The notes beneath the pieces are model-generated. The model did not search any database. It was not told the DNA's origin and worked only from the letters and a program-made list of their open reading frames with translations. A program made the translations under genes and the position numbers. Below, piece by piece: positions 51,585-60,271 of a stretch of DNA of 64,000 nt; position 1 is the first letter of the stretch; each line of letters opens with the position of its first letter. Origin of the DNA: Chryseobacterium sp. (GTDB lineage Bacteria > Bacteroidota > Bacteroidia > Flavobacteriales > Weeksellaceae); NCBI GenBank assembly GCA_031286615.1, contig JAITUA010000017.1:1-64000 (forward strand), written 5' to 3'.

Positions 51585-53360
51585 CTAATAAGCTCCTTTC
51601 TCAATATAGTGAGCTGCAACTTTTTCAGTTAAAGCTACTACATTCGGGTGGTTGGTATACTTCGTGAATCTTCTTAATCCGGAAAGCATCATTCTCTGCT
51701 CATCTCCTTCAGCAAAAGAAACGATTCCTTCTTTAGCCGCAGTGATGATTTTCTCAACAGCTTTGTAAAGGTTCAATTGTGCCATCGCTGCTTCTACAGA
51801 TTCAGGAGAGAAATGTTTCTCTGCTCTTAATACTGCAGATTCTGCCATATAGATCTGGTTAAGGATTTCAGAAGCATTTAATAATAAGTGCTGCTGTTTC
51901 TCAATATCCATCATGAATTTCTGAAGTGCAGCTCCTGAAACCATTAAGAACACTTTCTTAAGATTTGCGATAATTGCTTTTTCCTCACTCATGAATTCTG
52001 AGTAATCAGGAACTTCAAATGAAGGAATACCCATCAATTCTTTACTAATTGCCATTGCAGGAGATAAAAGATCCAATTCACCTTTCATTGCTCTCTTAAT
52101 AAGCATTCCTACAGCTAATAATCTGTTGATTTCGTTGGTACCTTCGTAGATTCTTGAAATTCTTGAATCTCTCCATGCAGCTTCCATTGGTGTATCTTCA
52201 GAGAATCCCATACCTCCGTATACCTGGATTCCTTCGTCTGCAGTGTGCTGAGCAAGGTCAGAAACAAATACTTTAAGGATTGAACATTCTACCGCGAATT
52301 CTTCAACACCTTTCAATTCTGCTTCCTGATGGCTTAATCCACCTGCAACCAACTCGTCTATTTTATCCTGAACATTTTTAGCTGCTCTGTAAGAACCAGC
52401 CTCACTTACGAAAACACCAGTTGCCATTTCTGCCAGTTTCTTTCTGATGGCTCCGAAAGTCGCAATAGAAACCCCAAACTGTTTTCTTTCGTTAGAATAC
52501 TGGATAGAATGGTTTAAGATTCTTCTCTGTGCATCAAGACAAGCAGCGGCTAATTTGATACGGCCAACATTCAATGCATTTAAAGCGATCTTGAAACCGT
52601 TGTTTCTTTCCCCTAAAAGATTTTCTACAGGGATTTTCATATCATTGAAGAAAACCTGACGGGTAGAAGAAGCACGAATACCTAATTTATGCTCTTCCTC
52701 TCCGAAAGTTAAACTCTCAGGGTTTTCAAGCTCAGATCTGTTGATTACAAAACCTGTAATGTTTTTATCGTCATCAATTTTCGCGAATAATGTAAATGTA
52801 TCTGCAAATCCTGCATTAGAGATCCACATTTTCTGTCCGTTGATGATATAATGTTTTCCGTCTTCGGAAAGTTTTGCTCTTGTTTTTCCTGAATTGGCAT
52901 CAGAACCTGCATCCGGCTCTGTCAGGCAGTAAGCACCAAACTTTGTTCCTGTTGCTAAATCCGGAAGGTATTTTTTCTTCTGCTCTTCAGTTCCGTAAAG
53001 AACGATAGGAAGAGTTCCGATTCCAGTGTGTGCTCCATAAGCCGTTGCTAATGAACCAGTAGTTCCGGAAATATAATCGCAGGCAAGCATTGTTGTTACA
53101 AAGCCCATTCCAAGACCACCGTACTCTTCAGGAACAGCAATTCCCAACAATCCCATGTCACCCAATTTACGCATTGTCTCTTCAGTAAATGCATAATCTT
53201 TCTTTTCGAAACGCTCTCTTTGAGGAACTACCTCTCTGTCTATGAATTCTTTTGCTGAATCACGAAGCATCTTTTGCTCTTCGTTCAGTTCTTCAATACT
53301 GAAAATTTCGTTTGCAGGAATTTGTTTGATTAGGAATTCCCCGCCTTTTAATGTAGCCAT
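51585..53360 (-). CDS. Acyl-CoA dehydrogenase, long flavobacterial form
   Basis: A 591-residue flavoprotein that makes the trans-2-enoyl-CoA in the first step of beta-oxidation. Signatures are present: CLTEPDAGSDANSGKTRA, QKMWISNAGFADTF, and catalytic Glu in YEGTNEINR (about 408). The C-terminal 150 residues are extra, as in VLCAD-type enzymes, with a helical KAVEKIITAAKEGI domain. It is the last gene of the operon with thiolase, FadN and MarR. Between it and the thiolase lies a broken four-helix-bundle gene. Confidence 0.93.
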   Translation of the reverse strand: MATLKGGEFLIKQIPANEIFSIEELNEEQKMLRDSAKEFIDREVVPQRERFEKKDYAFTEETMRKLGDMGLLGIAVPEEYGGLGMGFVTTMLACDYISGTTGSLATAYGAHTGIGTLPIVLYGTEEQKKKYLPDLATGTKFGAYCLTEPDAGSDANSGKTRAKLSEDGKHYIINGQKMWISNAGFADTFTLFAKIDDDKNITGFVINRSELENPESLTFGEEEHKLGIRASSTRQVFFNDMKIPVENLLGERNNGFKIALNALNVGRIKLAAACLDAQRRILNHSIQYSNERKQFGVSIATFGAIRKKLAEMATGVFVSEAGSYRAAKNVQDKIDELVAGGLSHQEAELKGVEEFAVECSILKVFVSDLAQHTADEGIQVYGGMGFSEDTPMEAAWRDSRISRIYEGTNEINRLLAVGMLIKRAMKGELDLLSPAMAISKELMGIPSFEVPDYSEFMSEEKAIIANLKKVFLMVSGAALQKFMMDIEKQQHLLLNASEILNQIYMAESAVLRAEKHFSPESVEAAMAQLNLYKAVEKIITAAKEGIVSFAEGDEQRMMLSGLRRFTKYTNHPNVVALTEKVAAHYIEKGAY

Positions 53361-53393
53361 ATGTTATTTTGTTATTTAATTTTTGAGACATTT

Positions 53394-53456
53394 AGATAAT
53401 AGACAGATAGATGATAGATTATTTAGTGTGGTCTATTTTCTATCTGTCTATTATCT
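53394..53456. repeat. 18-base perfect inverted repeat at the 3' edge of the first IVP cassette
   Basis: AGATAATAGACAGATAGA (53394-53411) is exactly inverted at TCTATCTGTCTATTATCT (53439-53456). A related stretch (about 53858-53879) lies at the other end of the cassette in inverted orientation, so both ends carry the motif. Confidence 0.65.
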
Positions 53457-53471
53457 TTTTGTCTTTTCTTA

Positions 53472-53839
53472 TTAGTCTCTGTTTAAAGTATTCTGAAATA
53501 CCATTGTCGCTTTTTGAAATTCCTCAATCTTAGTTTCAAAGATTTCGGTTTTTTCAACAGATAAATATTTTCTATGATTTGCCAACAATATTTGTGTTTG
53601 CAATTCAAATGAAGAACCCAAAGAAATATCTAAGAAATGACTAAAAGACTTATTTGTTCTGCTTGAACCTTCGGCTATATTTGATGGAATTGAGATTGCA
53701 GATCTGTCCATTTGACTTTTCAAACCATATTTTCATAAGTTGGAAAAGTATCTGTAAGATCTAAAGTTAATCTTGATAACTCCATACTCATTTGCCAAAT
53801 TTTAAGCTTTTTAAAATTGTGTCTTTTAAAATCATTCAT
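53472..53839 (-). pseudogene. Four-helix-bundle (23S rRNA IVP-like) protein with a one-base frameshift
   Basis: From ATG 53839 the first frame reads MNDFKRHNFKKLKIWQMSME and then LTDTFPTYEN before a stop; the second frame resumes with LKSQMDRSAISIPSNIAEGS and ends at 53472. Restoring one A near 53732 joins them as FPTYEKYGLKSQ, close to FPKDELFGLTSQ of the intact paralogue at 55157. The family (IVP, four helix bundle) occurs inside 23S rRNA intervening sequences and in intergenic spacers; its function is unknown. This copy is decayed or hit by an assembly error. Confidence 0.82.
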
Positions 53840-53894
53840 ACATTTTTGTGTTTCTTACCTTCTATTATCTATCCGTCTATTCTCTATTTATCTA

Positions 53895-55073
53895 TTAAAG
53901 TAGTTCAAAAATAGAAGCCGCTCCTTGTCCTGTTCCTACACACATAGAAACCATTCCGTATTTGTTGCCACGCTTTCTCATTTCGTCAAGAAGCTGAACG
54001 GTAAGTTTTGTTCCTGTACATCCCAGTGGGTGTCCAAGAGCAATTGCTCCTCCGTTTACGTTTAAGATATCAGGATTTAAACCTAATTCTTTCTTGATAG
54101 CAACAGACTGAGATGCAAAAGCTTCATTAAGCTCGATCAAGTCGATGTCTTTTAATTCTAATCCTGCCTGTTTTAATGCTTTAGGAATTGCATAAATCGG
54201 TCCCATACCCATGATTCTTGGTTCCAATCCGGCTGCAGCATAAGCAACTAATCTTGCTTCAGGCTCCAATCCTAATTCTTTTACCATTTCTTCACTCATT
54301 ACCATTACGAAAGCAGCTCCGTCACTCATCTGAGAAGAGTTTCCGGCTGTTACGCTTCCTCCGTTCGCGAATACAGGTCTTAATTTTGCTAAACCAGCTA
54401 ATGAAGTGTCAGCTCTTGGTCCTTCATCTATTGAAAAATCAAACTTTTTAGTCTGTAGTTTCTGATTTTCGTCCAGGAAATTATATTCTACAGGAATTGG
54501 AACAATCTGATTGGCAAATTTTCCTTCCTGATTTGCTTTTAAAGCCTTCATGTGAGATTCAAAAGCAAACTGATCCTGTTCTTCTCTTGTAATGTTATAC
54601 TGCTTTGCAACTTCTTCCGCTGTGTAACCCATTCCCCAGTAATAATCAGGATTTGTTTTTGCGATATCCGTTTCAGGAACAGGTTTGTAACCTCCCATTG
54701 GGATGTATGACATAGATTCTGTGCCACCAGCGATGATACAATCTGCCATACCAGCCTGAATTTTTGCAGAAGCAATAGCAATAGCCTCACTTCCGGAAGC
54801 GCAGTATCTGTTTACGGTAACTCCCGGAACTTTATCTGTATTCAATCCCATCAAAGAGATCAGACGTGCAACGTTAAGCCCTTGTTCTGCTTCAGGCATT
54901 GCATTTCCTACGATAAGGTCGTCAATTCTGTTTTTATCTAATTGTGGTAGCTCAGCCATTAATTTTTCAATAACGGTAGCCGCCATGACATCAGGTCTTG
55001 TAAATCTTAAACTTCCTTTTGGAGCTTTTCCAACGGCAGTTCTGAAACCTTTTACTATATATGCTGTTTTCAT
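53895..55073 (-). CDS. fadA: Acetyl-CoA C-acyltransferase (thiolase)
   Basis: A 392-residue thiolase that cleaves 3-ketoacyl-CoA with CoA, the last step of beta-oxidation. Catalytic Cys in NRYCASGSE (about 92), His in GHPLGCTGTK, and Cys in MCVGTGQGAAS are all present, as is the GGTESMS motif. It lies between the FadN-like enzyme and the acyl-CoA dehydrogenase in the same transcript, with IVP cassettes in both spacers. It is intact, in contrast to the thiolase at 14855, so the pathway does not depend on that one. Confidence 0.93.
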   Translation of the reverse strand: MKTAYIVKGFRTAVGKAPKGSLRFTRPDVMAATVIEKLMAELPQLDKNRIDDLIVGNAMPEAEQGLNVARLISLMGLNTDKVPGVTVNRYCASGSEAIAIASAKIQAGMADCIIAGGTESMSYIPMGGYKPVPETDIAKTNPDYYWGMGYTAEEVAKQYNITREEQDQFAFESHMKALKANQEGKFANQIVPIPVEYNFLDENQKLQTKKFDFSIDEGPRADTSLAGLAKLRPVFANGGSVTAGNSSQMSDGAAFVMVMSEEMVKELGLEPEARLVAYAAAGLEPRIMGMGPIYAIPKALKQAGLELKDIDLIELNEAFASQSVAIKKELGLNPDILNVNGGAIALGHPLGCTGTKLTVQLLDEMRKRGNKYGMVSMCVGTGQGAASIFELL

Positions 55074-55087
55074 TTTTTTTTAATTTT

Positions 55088-55114
55088 TGTAAAATGTATA
55101 ATGTAAAATGTCAG
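55088..55114. repeat. 3' terminal inverted repeat of the second IVP cassette
   Basis: TTGTAAAATG...ATGTAAAATGT (55088-55111) is a diverged inverted copy of the segment at 55521-55548. The core ATGTAAAATGT is exact in both. Confidence 0.55.
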
Positions 55115-55156
55115 TTGTACTGTATTCAGTATGAATGCATAATACCTTGTACAATT

Positions 55157-55510
55157 CTATTTTGAATAATTTTGTTTTAATTTAATTATCATATTTTGAA
55201 TATGTCTGATTTCAGTCATTAGTAAATCAAACTCATTTTTCTTTATGAAGTCCAAATCATTAGCAATTATGATTTGAGTTTCAAATTCAAATGAAGAACC
55301 TAATGCAATGTTCAAGAATTGACAAAATTGAGGATTGGTATCTCTGCCAGCTCCTTCAGCAATATTAGATGGGATAGAATATAAACTTCTCCTTGATTGT
55401 GAGGTTAAGCCAAATAACTCATCTTTAGGGAAATTTTTAGAAATTATATAATAATGCTTGCAAAGCAGAATTGATTTCTTCCAAACTTCTAAATCTCTAA
55501 AATTATGCAT
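55157..55510 (-). CDS. Four-helix-bundle (23S rRNA IVP-like) protein
   Basis: An intact 117-residue protein. It has the family start MHNFRDLEVWKKSI, the motif SIPSNIAEGAGR (about 50-62), LGSSFEFETQI and a last long helix. The four-helix-bundle (S23/IVP) proteins are found in 23S rRNA intervening sequences and, as here, in spacers between genes. It stands between the FadN-like gene and fadA and is flanked by inverted repeats, suggesting a mobile cassette. It is 40 residues-scale similar to the broken copy at 53472. Confidence 0.88.
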   Translation of the reverse strand: MHNFRDLEVWKKSILLCKHYYIISKNFPKDELFGLTSQSRRSLYSIPSNIAEGAGRDTNPQFCQFLNIALGSSFEFETQIIIANDLDFIKKNEFDLLMTEIRHIQNMIIKLKQNYSK

Positions 55511-55520
55511 GCCAATACTT

Positions 55521-55548
55521 TTTACATTTTACATCCGACATTGTACAA
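55521..55548. repeat. 5' terminal inverted repeat of the second IVP cassette
   Basis: TTTACATTTTACAT (55521-55534) followed by CGACATTGTACAA is the inverted partner of 55088-55114. Confidence 0.55.
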
Positions 55549-55549
55549 A

Positions 55550-57943
55550 TTAGTTTCTTAACGGTTTTCCATTTTGTAACATGTACTGAATTCTTTCCAG
55601 AGTTTTTCTTTCACCACAAAGCTGAAGGAAGGTTTCTCTTTCAAGATTCAACAAGTATTGTTCTGTAACAACTGTTGGTTCAGACAGGTTTCCACCTACC
55701 ATTACATTAGCTAGTTTATCTGCAATTTTCTTGTCGTGTGCAGAGATGAAGTTTCCGGTTAACATCTGGTCAGTACCCACGTAGAACATTCCTAATGCAT
55801 CTTTACCAAGAACTTTTACTTTCTGCTCGATAGGTTGAGTATATCCTTGTTCTGCTAATAATTTCGCTATTTTTTTAGCTTCTGCAATTTGTCTGTTTTT
55901 GCTTACGGAAACAATGTCTTTCCCTTTTTCAAGGATTCCCATATCATAAGCTTCATATGCTGACGTAGCTACTTTACCCATTGCAATGTTCATGAAAGCA
56001 TCGCGAAGCCTGTTATTTTTCACATCATCGTTGTGGAATTCTCTGGAAGTTTTTAAAGTCAATTCTTTAGTACCACCACCACCAGGGATTACACCAACTC
56101 CGGTTTCTACTAATCCGATATATGTTTCTGCTGCTGCAACCACTCGGTCTGCATGCATTGTCATTTCGCATCCTCCACCTAGTGTCATTCCGTGAGGAGC
56201 AACTACTACAGGAATAGAGGAGTATCGTACTCTCATCATAGATTTCTGGAAGTAAGCGATTGCCATATTCAAATCATCCCAATCCTGCTCAATAGCCATC
56301 ATAAGGATCATCGCAAGGTTGGCTCCTACAGAGAAGTTAGCTCCCTGGTTTCCTACAACTAATCCGTCATATTCTTTTTCTGCTAAATCAATCGCTCTGT
56401 TTAATCCATCAAGAACTTCGCCTCCAAGAGAGTTCATTTTTGAACGGATCTCGAAGTTGATGATTCCATCTCCTAAATCTTCAATAGAAGCACCGGAATT
56501 ACTCCAAAGGGTTTTGTTTTTTCTGATATTGTCTAAGATGATGAATGCATCCTGACCCGGAATTTTGTTGTATTCTCCTGAGTTTTTATCAACATAAATA
56601 CTTTGTCCTTCGTCATTAACTTTATAGAAAGTATCTACATTTTTTACCCAGTCTGAAACTTCGTATCCTGCATCTTTTGCAAGCTCAATACCTTTCGCAA
56701 CACCTACAGCATCCCAGATTTCAAACGGTCCGTTTTCCCATCCGAAACCAGCTCTCATAGCGTCGTCAATTTTGTAAACCTCGTCAGAGATTTCAGGAAC
56801 TTTGTGCGAAACATAAGCGAATAATGCCCCTAAAGATTTTCTGTACAGTTCACCTGCTTTATCTTTACCTCCGATCAGAACTTTGAATCTGTCAATTGGT
56901 TTGTCAATCGCTTTTGTTAATTCCAAAGTAGGGAATGATGATTTTCCTTGAAGTTCATACTCTAAAGTATCAAGGTTCAATCCGTGAATTTCAGATTTTC
57001 CTTCTGTATTTTTCACTTTTTTATAGAAACCTTGTTCCGTTTTTGAACCTAGCCATTTATTATCCATCATTTTCTGGATATATCCCGGAAGTGCAAATAC
57101 ATCATTGAAATCATTGGCTTCGGCACCGCTCTGGCGAACTCCGTTGGCTACCATTACCAAAGTATCAAGACCTACAACGTCAGCTGTTCTGAACGTAGCA
57201 GATTTTGGACGTCCGATCACCGGACCAGTTAATTTATCAACATCAGAAACGGTAAGACCTAATTTCTGTACATTGTGAAGAAGATCCATCATAGAAAATA
57301 CTCCGATTCTGTTGGCAATGAAAGCAGGAGTATCTTTTGCTAAAACGGTTGTTTTACCTAAGAACTTCGCTCCGTAATTCATATAGAAATCAATGATCTC
57401 AGGAGCTGTCTCGTTGGTAGGGATAATCTCTAAAAGAGGAAGATATCTTACCGGATTGAAGAAGTGTGTTCCTGCGAAATATTTTTTGAAATCTTCGCTT
57501 CTTCCTTCTGTCAGGAAGTGAATAGGAATACCGGAAGTATTAGAAGAAATCAATGTTCCCGGTTTTCTGAACTGTTCAATCTTTTCGTAAACAGACTTTT
57601 TGATATCAAGCCTTTCTACTACTACTTCAATGATCCAGTCCGTATTTTTTATTTTCGGCAAATCATCATCAAAGTTTCCGATTTTAATTCTGTCTGCAAA
57701 CTTTGGTGAATAAAGAAGTGCAGGACTTGCTTTTTTAAGTTTTTCAAAGTTTTCGGAAGCAATTCTGTTTCTTACTACCTTGTCATCTTTGGTCAAACCT
57801 TTTTTCTGTTCAGCTTCAGTAAGTTCAAAAGGAACAATATCCAAAAGTGATACTTCAACACCGATGTTGGCGAAGTGAGCAGCGATACCGCTTCCCATAA
57901 TTCCTGAACCAAGAACCGTTACATGTTTGATTCTTCTTTTCAT
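55550..57943 (-). CDS. fadN: 3-hydroxyacyl-CoA dehydrogenase / enoyl-CoA hydratase, FadN-like
   Basis: A 797-residue two-step beta-oxidation enzyme. The N-terminal half is the dehydrogenase: NAD site VLGSGIMGSGIA (about 11), catalytic region NTSGIPIHFLTEGR, and GTHFFNPVRYLPLLEIIP with His. The C-terminal part (about 480-700) is the hydratase with VGNQGANFSVGANLAM and GMTLGGGCEMTMHADRV. This order, dehydrogenase first and hydratase second, is that of Bacillus FadN and is opposite to E. coli FadB. It is the second gene of the MarR operon. Confidence 0.93.
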   Translation of the reverse strand: MKRRIKHVTVLGSGIMGSGIAAHFANIGVEVSLLDIVPFELTEAEQKKGLTKDDKVVRNRIASENFEKLKKASPALLYSPKFADRIKIGNFDDDLPKIKNTDWIIEVVVERLDIKKSVYEKIEQFRKPGTLISSNTSGIPIHFLTEGRSEDFKKYFAGTHFFNPVRYLPLLEIIPTNETAPEIIDFYMNYGAKFLGKTTVLAKDTPAFIANRIGVFSMMDLLHNVQKLGLTVSDVDKLTGPVIGRPKSATFRTADVVGLDTLVMVANGVRQSGAEANDFNDVFALPGYIQKMMDNKWLGSKTEQGFYKKVKNTEGKSEIHGLNLDTLEYELQGKSSFPTLELTKAIDKPIDRFKVLIGGKDKAGELYRKSLGALFAYVSHKVPEISDEVYKIDDAMRAGFGWENGPFEIWDAVGVAKGIELAKDAGYEVSDWVKNVDTFYKVNDEGQSIYVDKNSGEYNKIPGQDAFIILDNIRKNKTLWSNSGASIEDLGDGIINFEIRSKMNSLGGEVLDGLNRAIDLAEKEYDGLVVGNQGANFSVGANLAMILMMAIEQDWDDLNMAIAYFQKSMMRVRYSSIPVVVAPHGMTLGGGCEMTMHADRVVAAAETYIGLVETGVGVIPGGGGTKELTLKTSREFHNDDVKNNRLRDAFMNIAMGKVATSAYEAYDMGILEKGKDIVSVSKNRQIAEAKKIAKLLAEQGYTQPIEQKVKVLGKDALGMFYVGTDQMLTGNFISAHDKKIADKLANVMVGGNLSEPTVVTEQYLLNLERETFLQLCGERKTLERIQYMLQNGKPLRN

Positions 57944-57997
57944 ATGTAAATTTTTATTTTTATAAGATTATATGATACCCAAAGGTCTCATCATAAT

Positions 57998-58453
57998 TTA
58001 TTTTCTGTTGTTTAATAATTCGTTTGCTATTTTCATGATTTCGGTCATCACGTCTTTAAAAGCATCCAGCTTTTCGGGAGCAATTTTTTCCATCACCTTC
58101 TTGTTGAAGTTGACAACGACTTCCTTTGACATATTTCTGGAGTTTAATCCTTTATCTGTAAGTTTAATGATAACCTCTCTTTTATCAGTGGTTGTCTTTT
58201 CCTTATAGATATATCCGTTATCTTCCAGAAGCTTGATGATTCTCGTTAATGAAGTGGGTTCAATAGCCATCTTTGGACCAAGATTAGTGCTTCGCGTTCC
58301 TTCTTTAGGATCAATTTTAAGAAGAGTAAGGGCTTGTACCGCTGTGGAATCATGTTCCTGAGCTAATTCTGTGTACATTTTAGAAACAGCCAGCCAGGTC
58401 TGCTTTAAAATTAAATCTACGTTTTCTATTTTTTCCTTATTATTATCCATCAT
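57998..58453 (-). CDS. MarR-family regulator of the beta-oxidation operon
   Basis: A 151-residue winged-helix protein (ATG 58453; a second ATG follows directly). Recognition helix region MAIEPTSLTRIIKLLEDNG and wing TTTDKREVIIKLTDKG are clear. It is the first gene of the fad operon (54 bases before FadN). Two copies of a 20-base palindrome (58487 and 58570) lie upstream, one over the promoter, so autoregulation with release by an acyl-CoA is likely. That is an inference from placement. Confidence 0.9.
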   Translation of the reverse strand: MMDNNKEKIENVDLILKQTWLAVSKMYTELAQEHDSTAVQALTLLKIDPKEGTRSTNLGPKMAIEPTSLTRIIKLLEDNGYIYKEKTTTDKREVIIKLTDKGLNSRNMSKEVVVNFNKKVMEKIAPEKLDAFKDVMTEIMKIANELLNNRK

Positions 58454-58474
58454 TTTTGCGTCAATGGTTTTACC

Positions 58475-58482
58475 CAAATTTA
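58475..58482 (-). promoter_or_regulatory. -7 element of the MarR-fad operon
   Basis: On the minus strand TAAATTTG fits TAnnTTTG. The operator at 58487-58506 covers the region upstream, where the -33 element would be. Confidence 0.6.
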
Positions 58483-58486
58483 GCAA

Positions 58487-58506
58487 ATATTATGCATGCA
58501 TAGTAT
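58487..58506. promoter_or_regulatory. MarR operator copy 1
   Basis: ATATTATGCATGCATAGTAT differs from the perfect palindrome at 58570 in one base. It overlaps the promoter of the MarR-fad operon. Confidence 0.75.
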
Positions 58507-58569
58507 TTACTAACGTTAAATTTTGTTAATAGGTTGAAAATAAATAGATTAAATTGTATGATTAGCATA

Positions 58570-58589
58570 ATACTATGCATGCATAGTAT
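58570..58589. promoter_or_regulatory. MarR operator copy 2
   Basis: ATACTATGCATGCATAGTAT is a perfect 20-base palindrome. It lies 83 bases (about eight helical turns) from copy 1, so looping between the two is possible. Confidence 0.75.
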
Positions 58590-58615
58590 GCGAATTAATC
58601 AAAGAAAATCCAGTA

Positions 58616-59539
58616 TTAATGAATGTTTTTAATCAAACTGATGATTTCTTCAAAAGATTCACATTGGTATTGGGATGAATCTTTAGTAATTACCCAAAAA
58701 GCATTGTGAAAGTCAAAATTAAGGGCAGATAGGTCTTTTGGAAAGTTTTTTTGAAGCAGAGAATACAGCATTTCCTTGTGAAACTGCGGTGCCGAGATAA
58801 AAGGCGGAATAAAAGTCTCATTGATTTGAAATAATGATGCATTGGTGAGTTCATCATGTTGGAGAAGAATATCCTCCACAATTCCCGAATACAGCTGTCT
58901 TTCCTTTACATACCATATTTTGTCTGCAAACTCTTTGGCCAACCTCCAGTCGTGGGAAGAAAACAGGATCAGTTTATTCTGTTCTTTAGCCAGTTTCCTT
59001 AAAGTTTTAAGAATAATGATCTTGTTTTTTTCGTCCAGATGGGTAGTGGGTTCGTCAAGAATAATAATCGGAGAATTCTGTGTTATTGCCCGTCCGATAA
59101 AGGCTTTCTGAAGGTTTCCGTCTGAAAGGTTTTTAAGAAGGGTATATCTGTATTGATTTAAATCCAGTTCTTCAATGATATGTGCAACTTCTTCACGGTC
59201 TTCTTTTTTCAGCTCAAAATAAAAAGGGTAGTAAATATATTTCCCAAGGGAAATAAGATCTTCAACGGTATAATGCTGCGGAATAACCGACTTTGAAAAA
59301 ACAATAGCAATGTTCTCCGCAATTTCTTTTACAGAAAGACTTTTTACATTTTTTCCACTAATAGAAATTTCTCCATCTAGCAAAGGGAGCTGGTGCAGAA
59401 TAGATTTGATCAGCGTTGTTTTTCCTACACCATTATTTCCAATCAACAGGCATACGTCACCAAGCTTCAAGTCCGCATTGGCATTGGAGATTAAGGTTGT
59501 ATTGTAACCGATATTTGCCTGTTTGATCTGTAGGTGCAT
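58616..59539 (-). CDS. ABC transporter ATP-binding protein, FecE/HmuV-like
   Basis: A 307-residue ATPase for import of iron complexes, heme or cobalamin. Walker A GNNGVGKTT (about 33-41), Walker B IIILDEPTTHLD and the H-loop SSHDW are typical. The signature reads LSDGNLQK in place of LSGGQ, a change seen in some members of this group. The C-terminal 60 residues beyond the usual 250 have no match. Its permease partner lies at 60272, but a GxxExxY gene and a repeat separate them. The binding protein is not in the window. Confidence 0.87.
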   Translation of the reverse strand: MHLQIKQANIGYNTTLISNANADLKLGDVCLLIGNNGVGKTTLIKSILHQLPLLDGEISISGKNVKSLSVKEIAENIAIVFSKSVIPQHYTVEDLISLGKYIYYPFYFELKKEDREEVAHIIEELDLNQYRYTLLKNLSDGNLQKAFIGRAITQNSPIIILDEPTTHLDEKNKIIILKTLRKLAKEQNKLILFSSHDWRLAKEFADKIWYVKERQLYSGIVEDILLQHDELTNASLFQINETFIPPFISAPQFHKEMLYSLLQKNFPKDLSALNFDFHNAFWVITKDSSQYQCESFEEIISLIKNIH

Positions 59540-59638
59540 ACTTGATTGGATTATACGCGAATGCGCAGAATATTTTTACAAAAATAAGGTTTTAAGGTGC
59601 AAGGAATCTGACTTTATTAAAATTTTTCTGCTTTTTAT

Positions 59639-60034
59639 TTATAAGTTATTTACAATTCTTGTTACCCCATTTTTGAAAACAGCAGATTGAAAATTGAGCA
59701 ATAGTCCCAATTTACAGTTTGTCATTTTTAAATAAGTTAAAAGCTGGGCTTTATGAGCAGGCGATATATATTCAACAGTTTTTATCTCCAGAATTAATTT
59801 GCTTTCAATCATCAGATCAAGTTTGAAAGCATTGTCTATTTTCAACTCTTCATAAATGATTGGAAGAAGTTTTTGTTTTTCTACTAAAAATCCGAATTTT
59901 GTTAATTCATAGAATAAACATTCTTCATAGACATGTTCAAATAGCCACGCTCCAAGCTTTTTATGAATCTTTAATCCTGTTTCAAAAACAATTTTTGAGA
60001 GTTCATTTTCCGTCATTTGTGGTGTTTTATTCAA
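59639..60034 (-). CDS. GxxExxY family protein
   Basis: A 131-residue protein of the GxxExxY family, related to PD-(D/E)XK-like folds. It starts TENELSKIVFETGLKIHKKLG, has FEHVYEECLFYEL at the motif, then LILEIKTVE with the EIK acidic/basic pair, and AQLLTYLKMTNCKLGLLLNF. The usual GxxExxY reads WLFEHVY, so the Gly is replaced by Trp, although Glu and Tyr are kept. These genes often sit alone in spacers and their role is unknown. Here it splits a siderophore transporter pair. Confidence 0.85.
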   Translation of the reverse strand: MNKTPQMTENELSKIVFETGLKIHKKLGAWLFEHVYEECLFYELTKFGFLVEKQKLLPIIYEELKIDNAFKLDLMIESKLILEIKTVEYISPAHKAQLLTYLKMTNCKLGLLLNFQSAVFKNGVTRIVNNL

Positions 60035-60080
60035 TTTAAATATAAGAATTTATAATTTTATTTATTAAAATATTTTGGGT

Positions 60081-60260
60081 AAACGCAAAGACGCAACGTT
60101 TTTTATGCAATTTGCATATTGTAAGGCGCAAGAAAATCAAGATTTTCAGCAAGTGTTTAAAGATGTTGTGGTCTAGAATATTCAGTGTTAAATTTTATCA
60201 TAGATAAAATCTTTGCGTCTTAAAACATGACGTAGGTATGTAAATTGCGTCTTTGCGTTT
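60081..60260. repeat. 180-base element bounded by 16-base perfect inverted repeats
   Basis: AAACGCAAAGACGCAA (60081-60096) is exactly inverted at TTGCGTCTTTGCGTTT (60245-60260). It lies 46 bases upstream of the GxxExxY gene and directly after the end of the permease gene. The AACGCAAAGAC part is also at 38473. It looks like a miniature non-autonomous element. Confidence 0.7.
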
Positions 60261-60271
60261 CCAAAAAAAAC

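Noticed and set aside
51425-51619. Minus-strand frame of 64 codons after the acyl-CoA dehydrogenase
   Set aside because: It overlaps the end of the dehydrogenase and its terminator and has no coding character.
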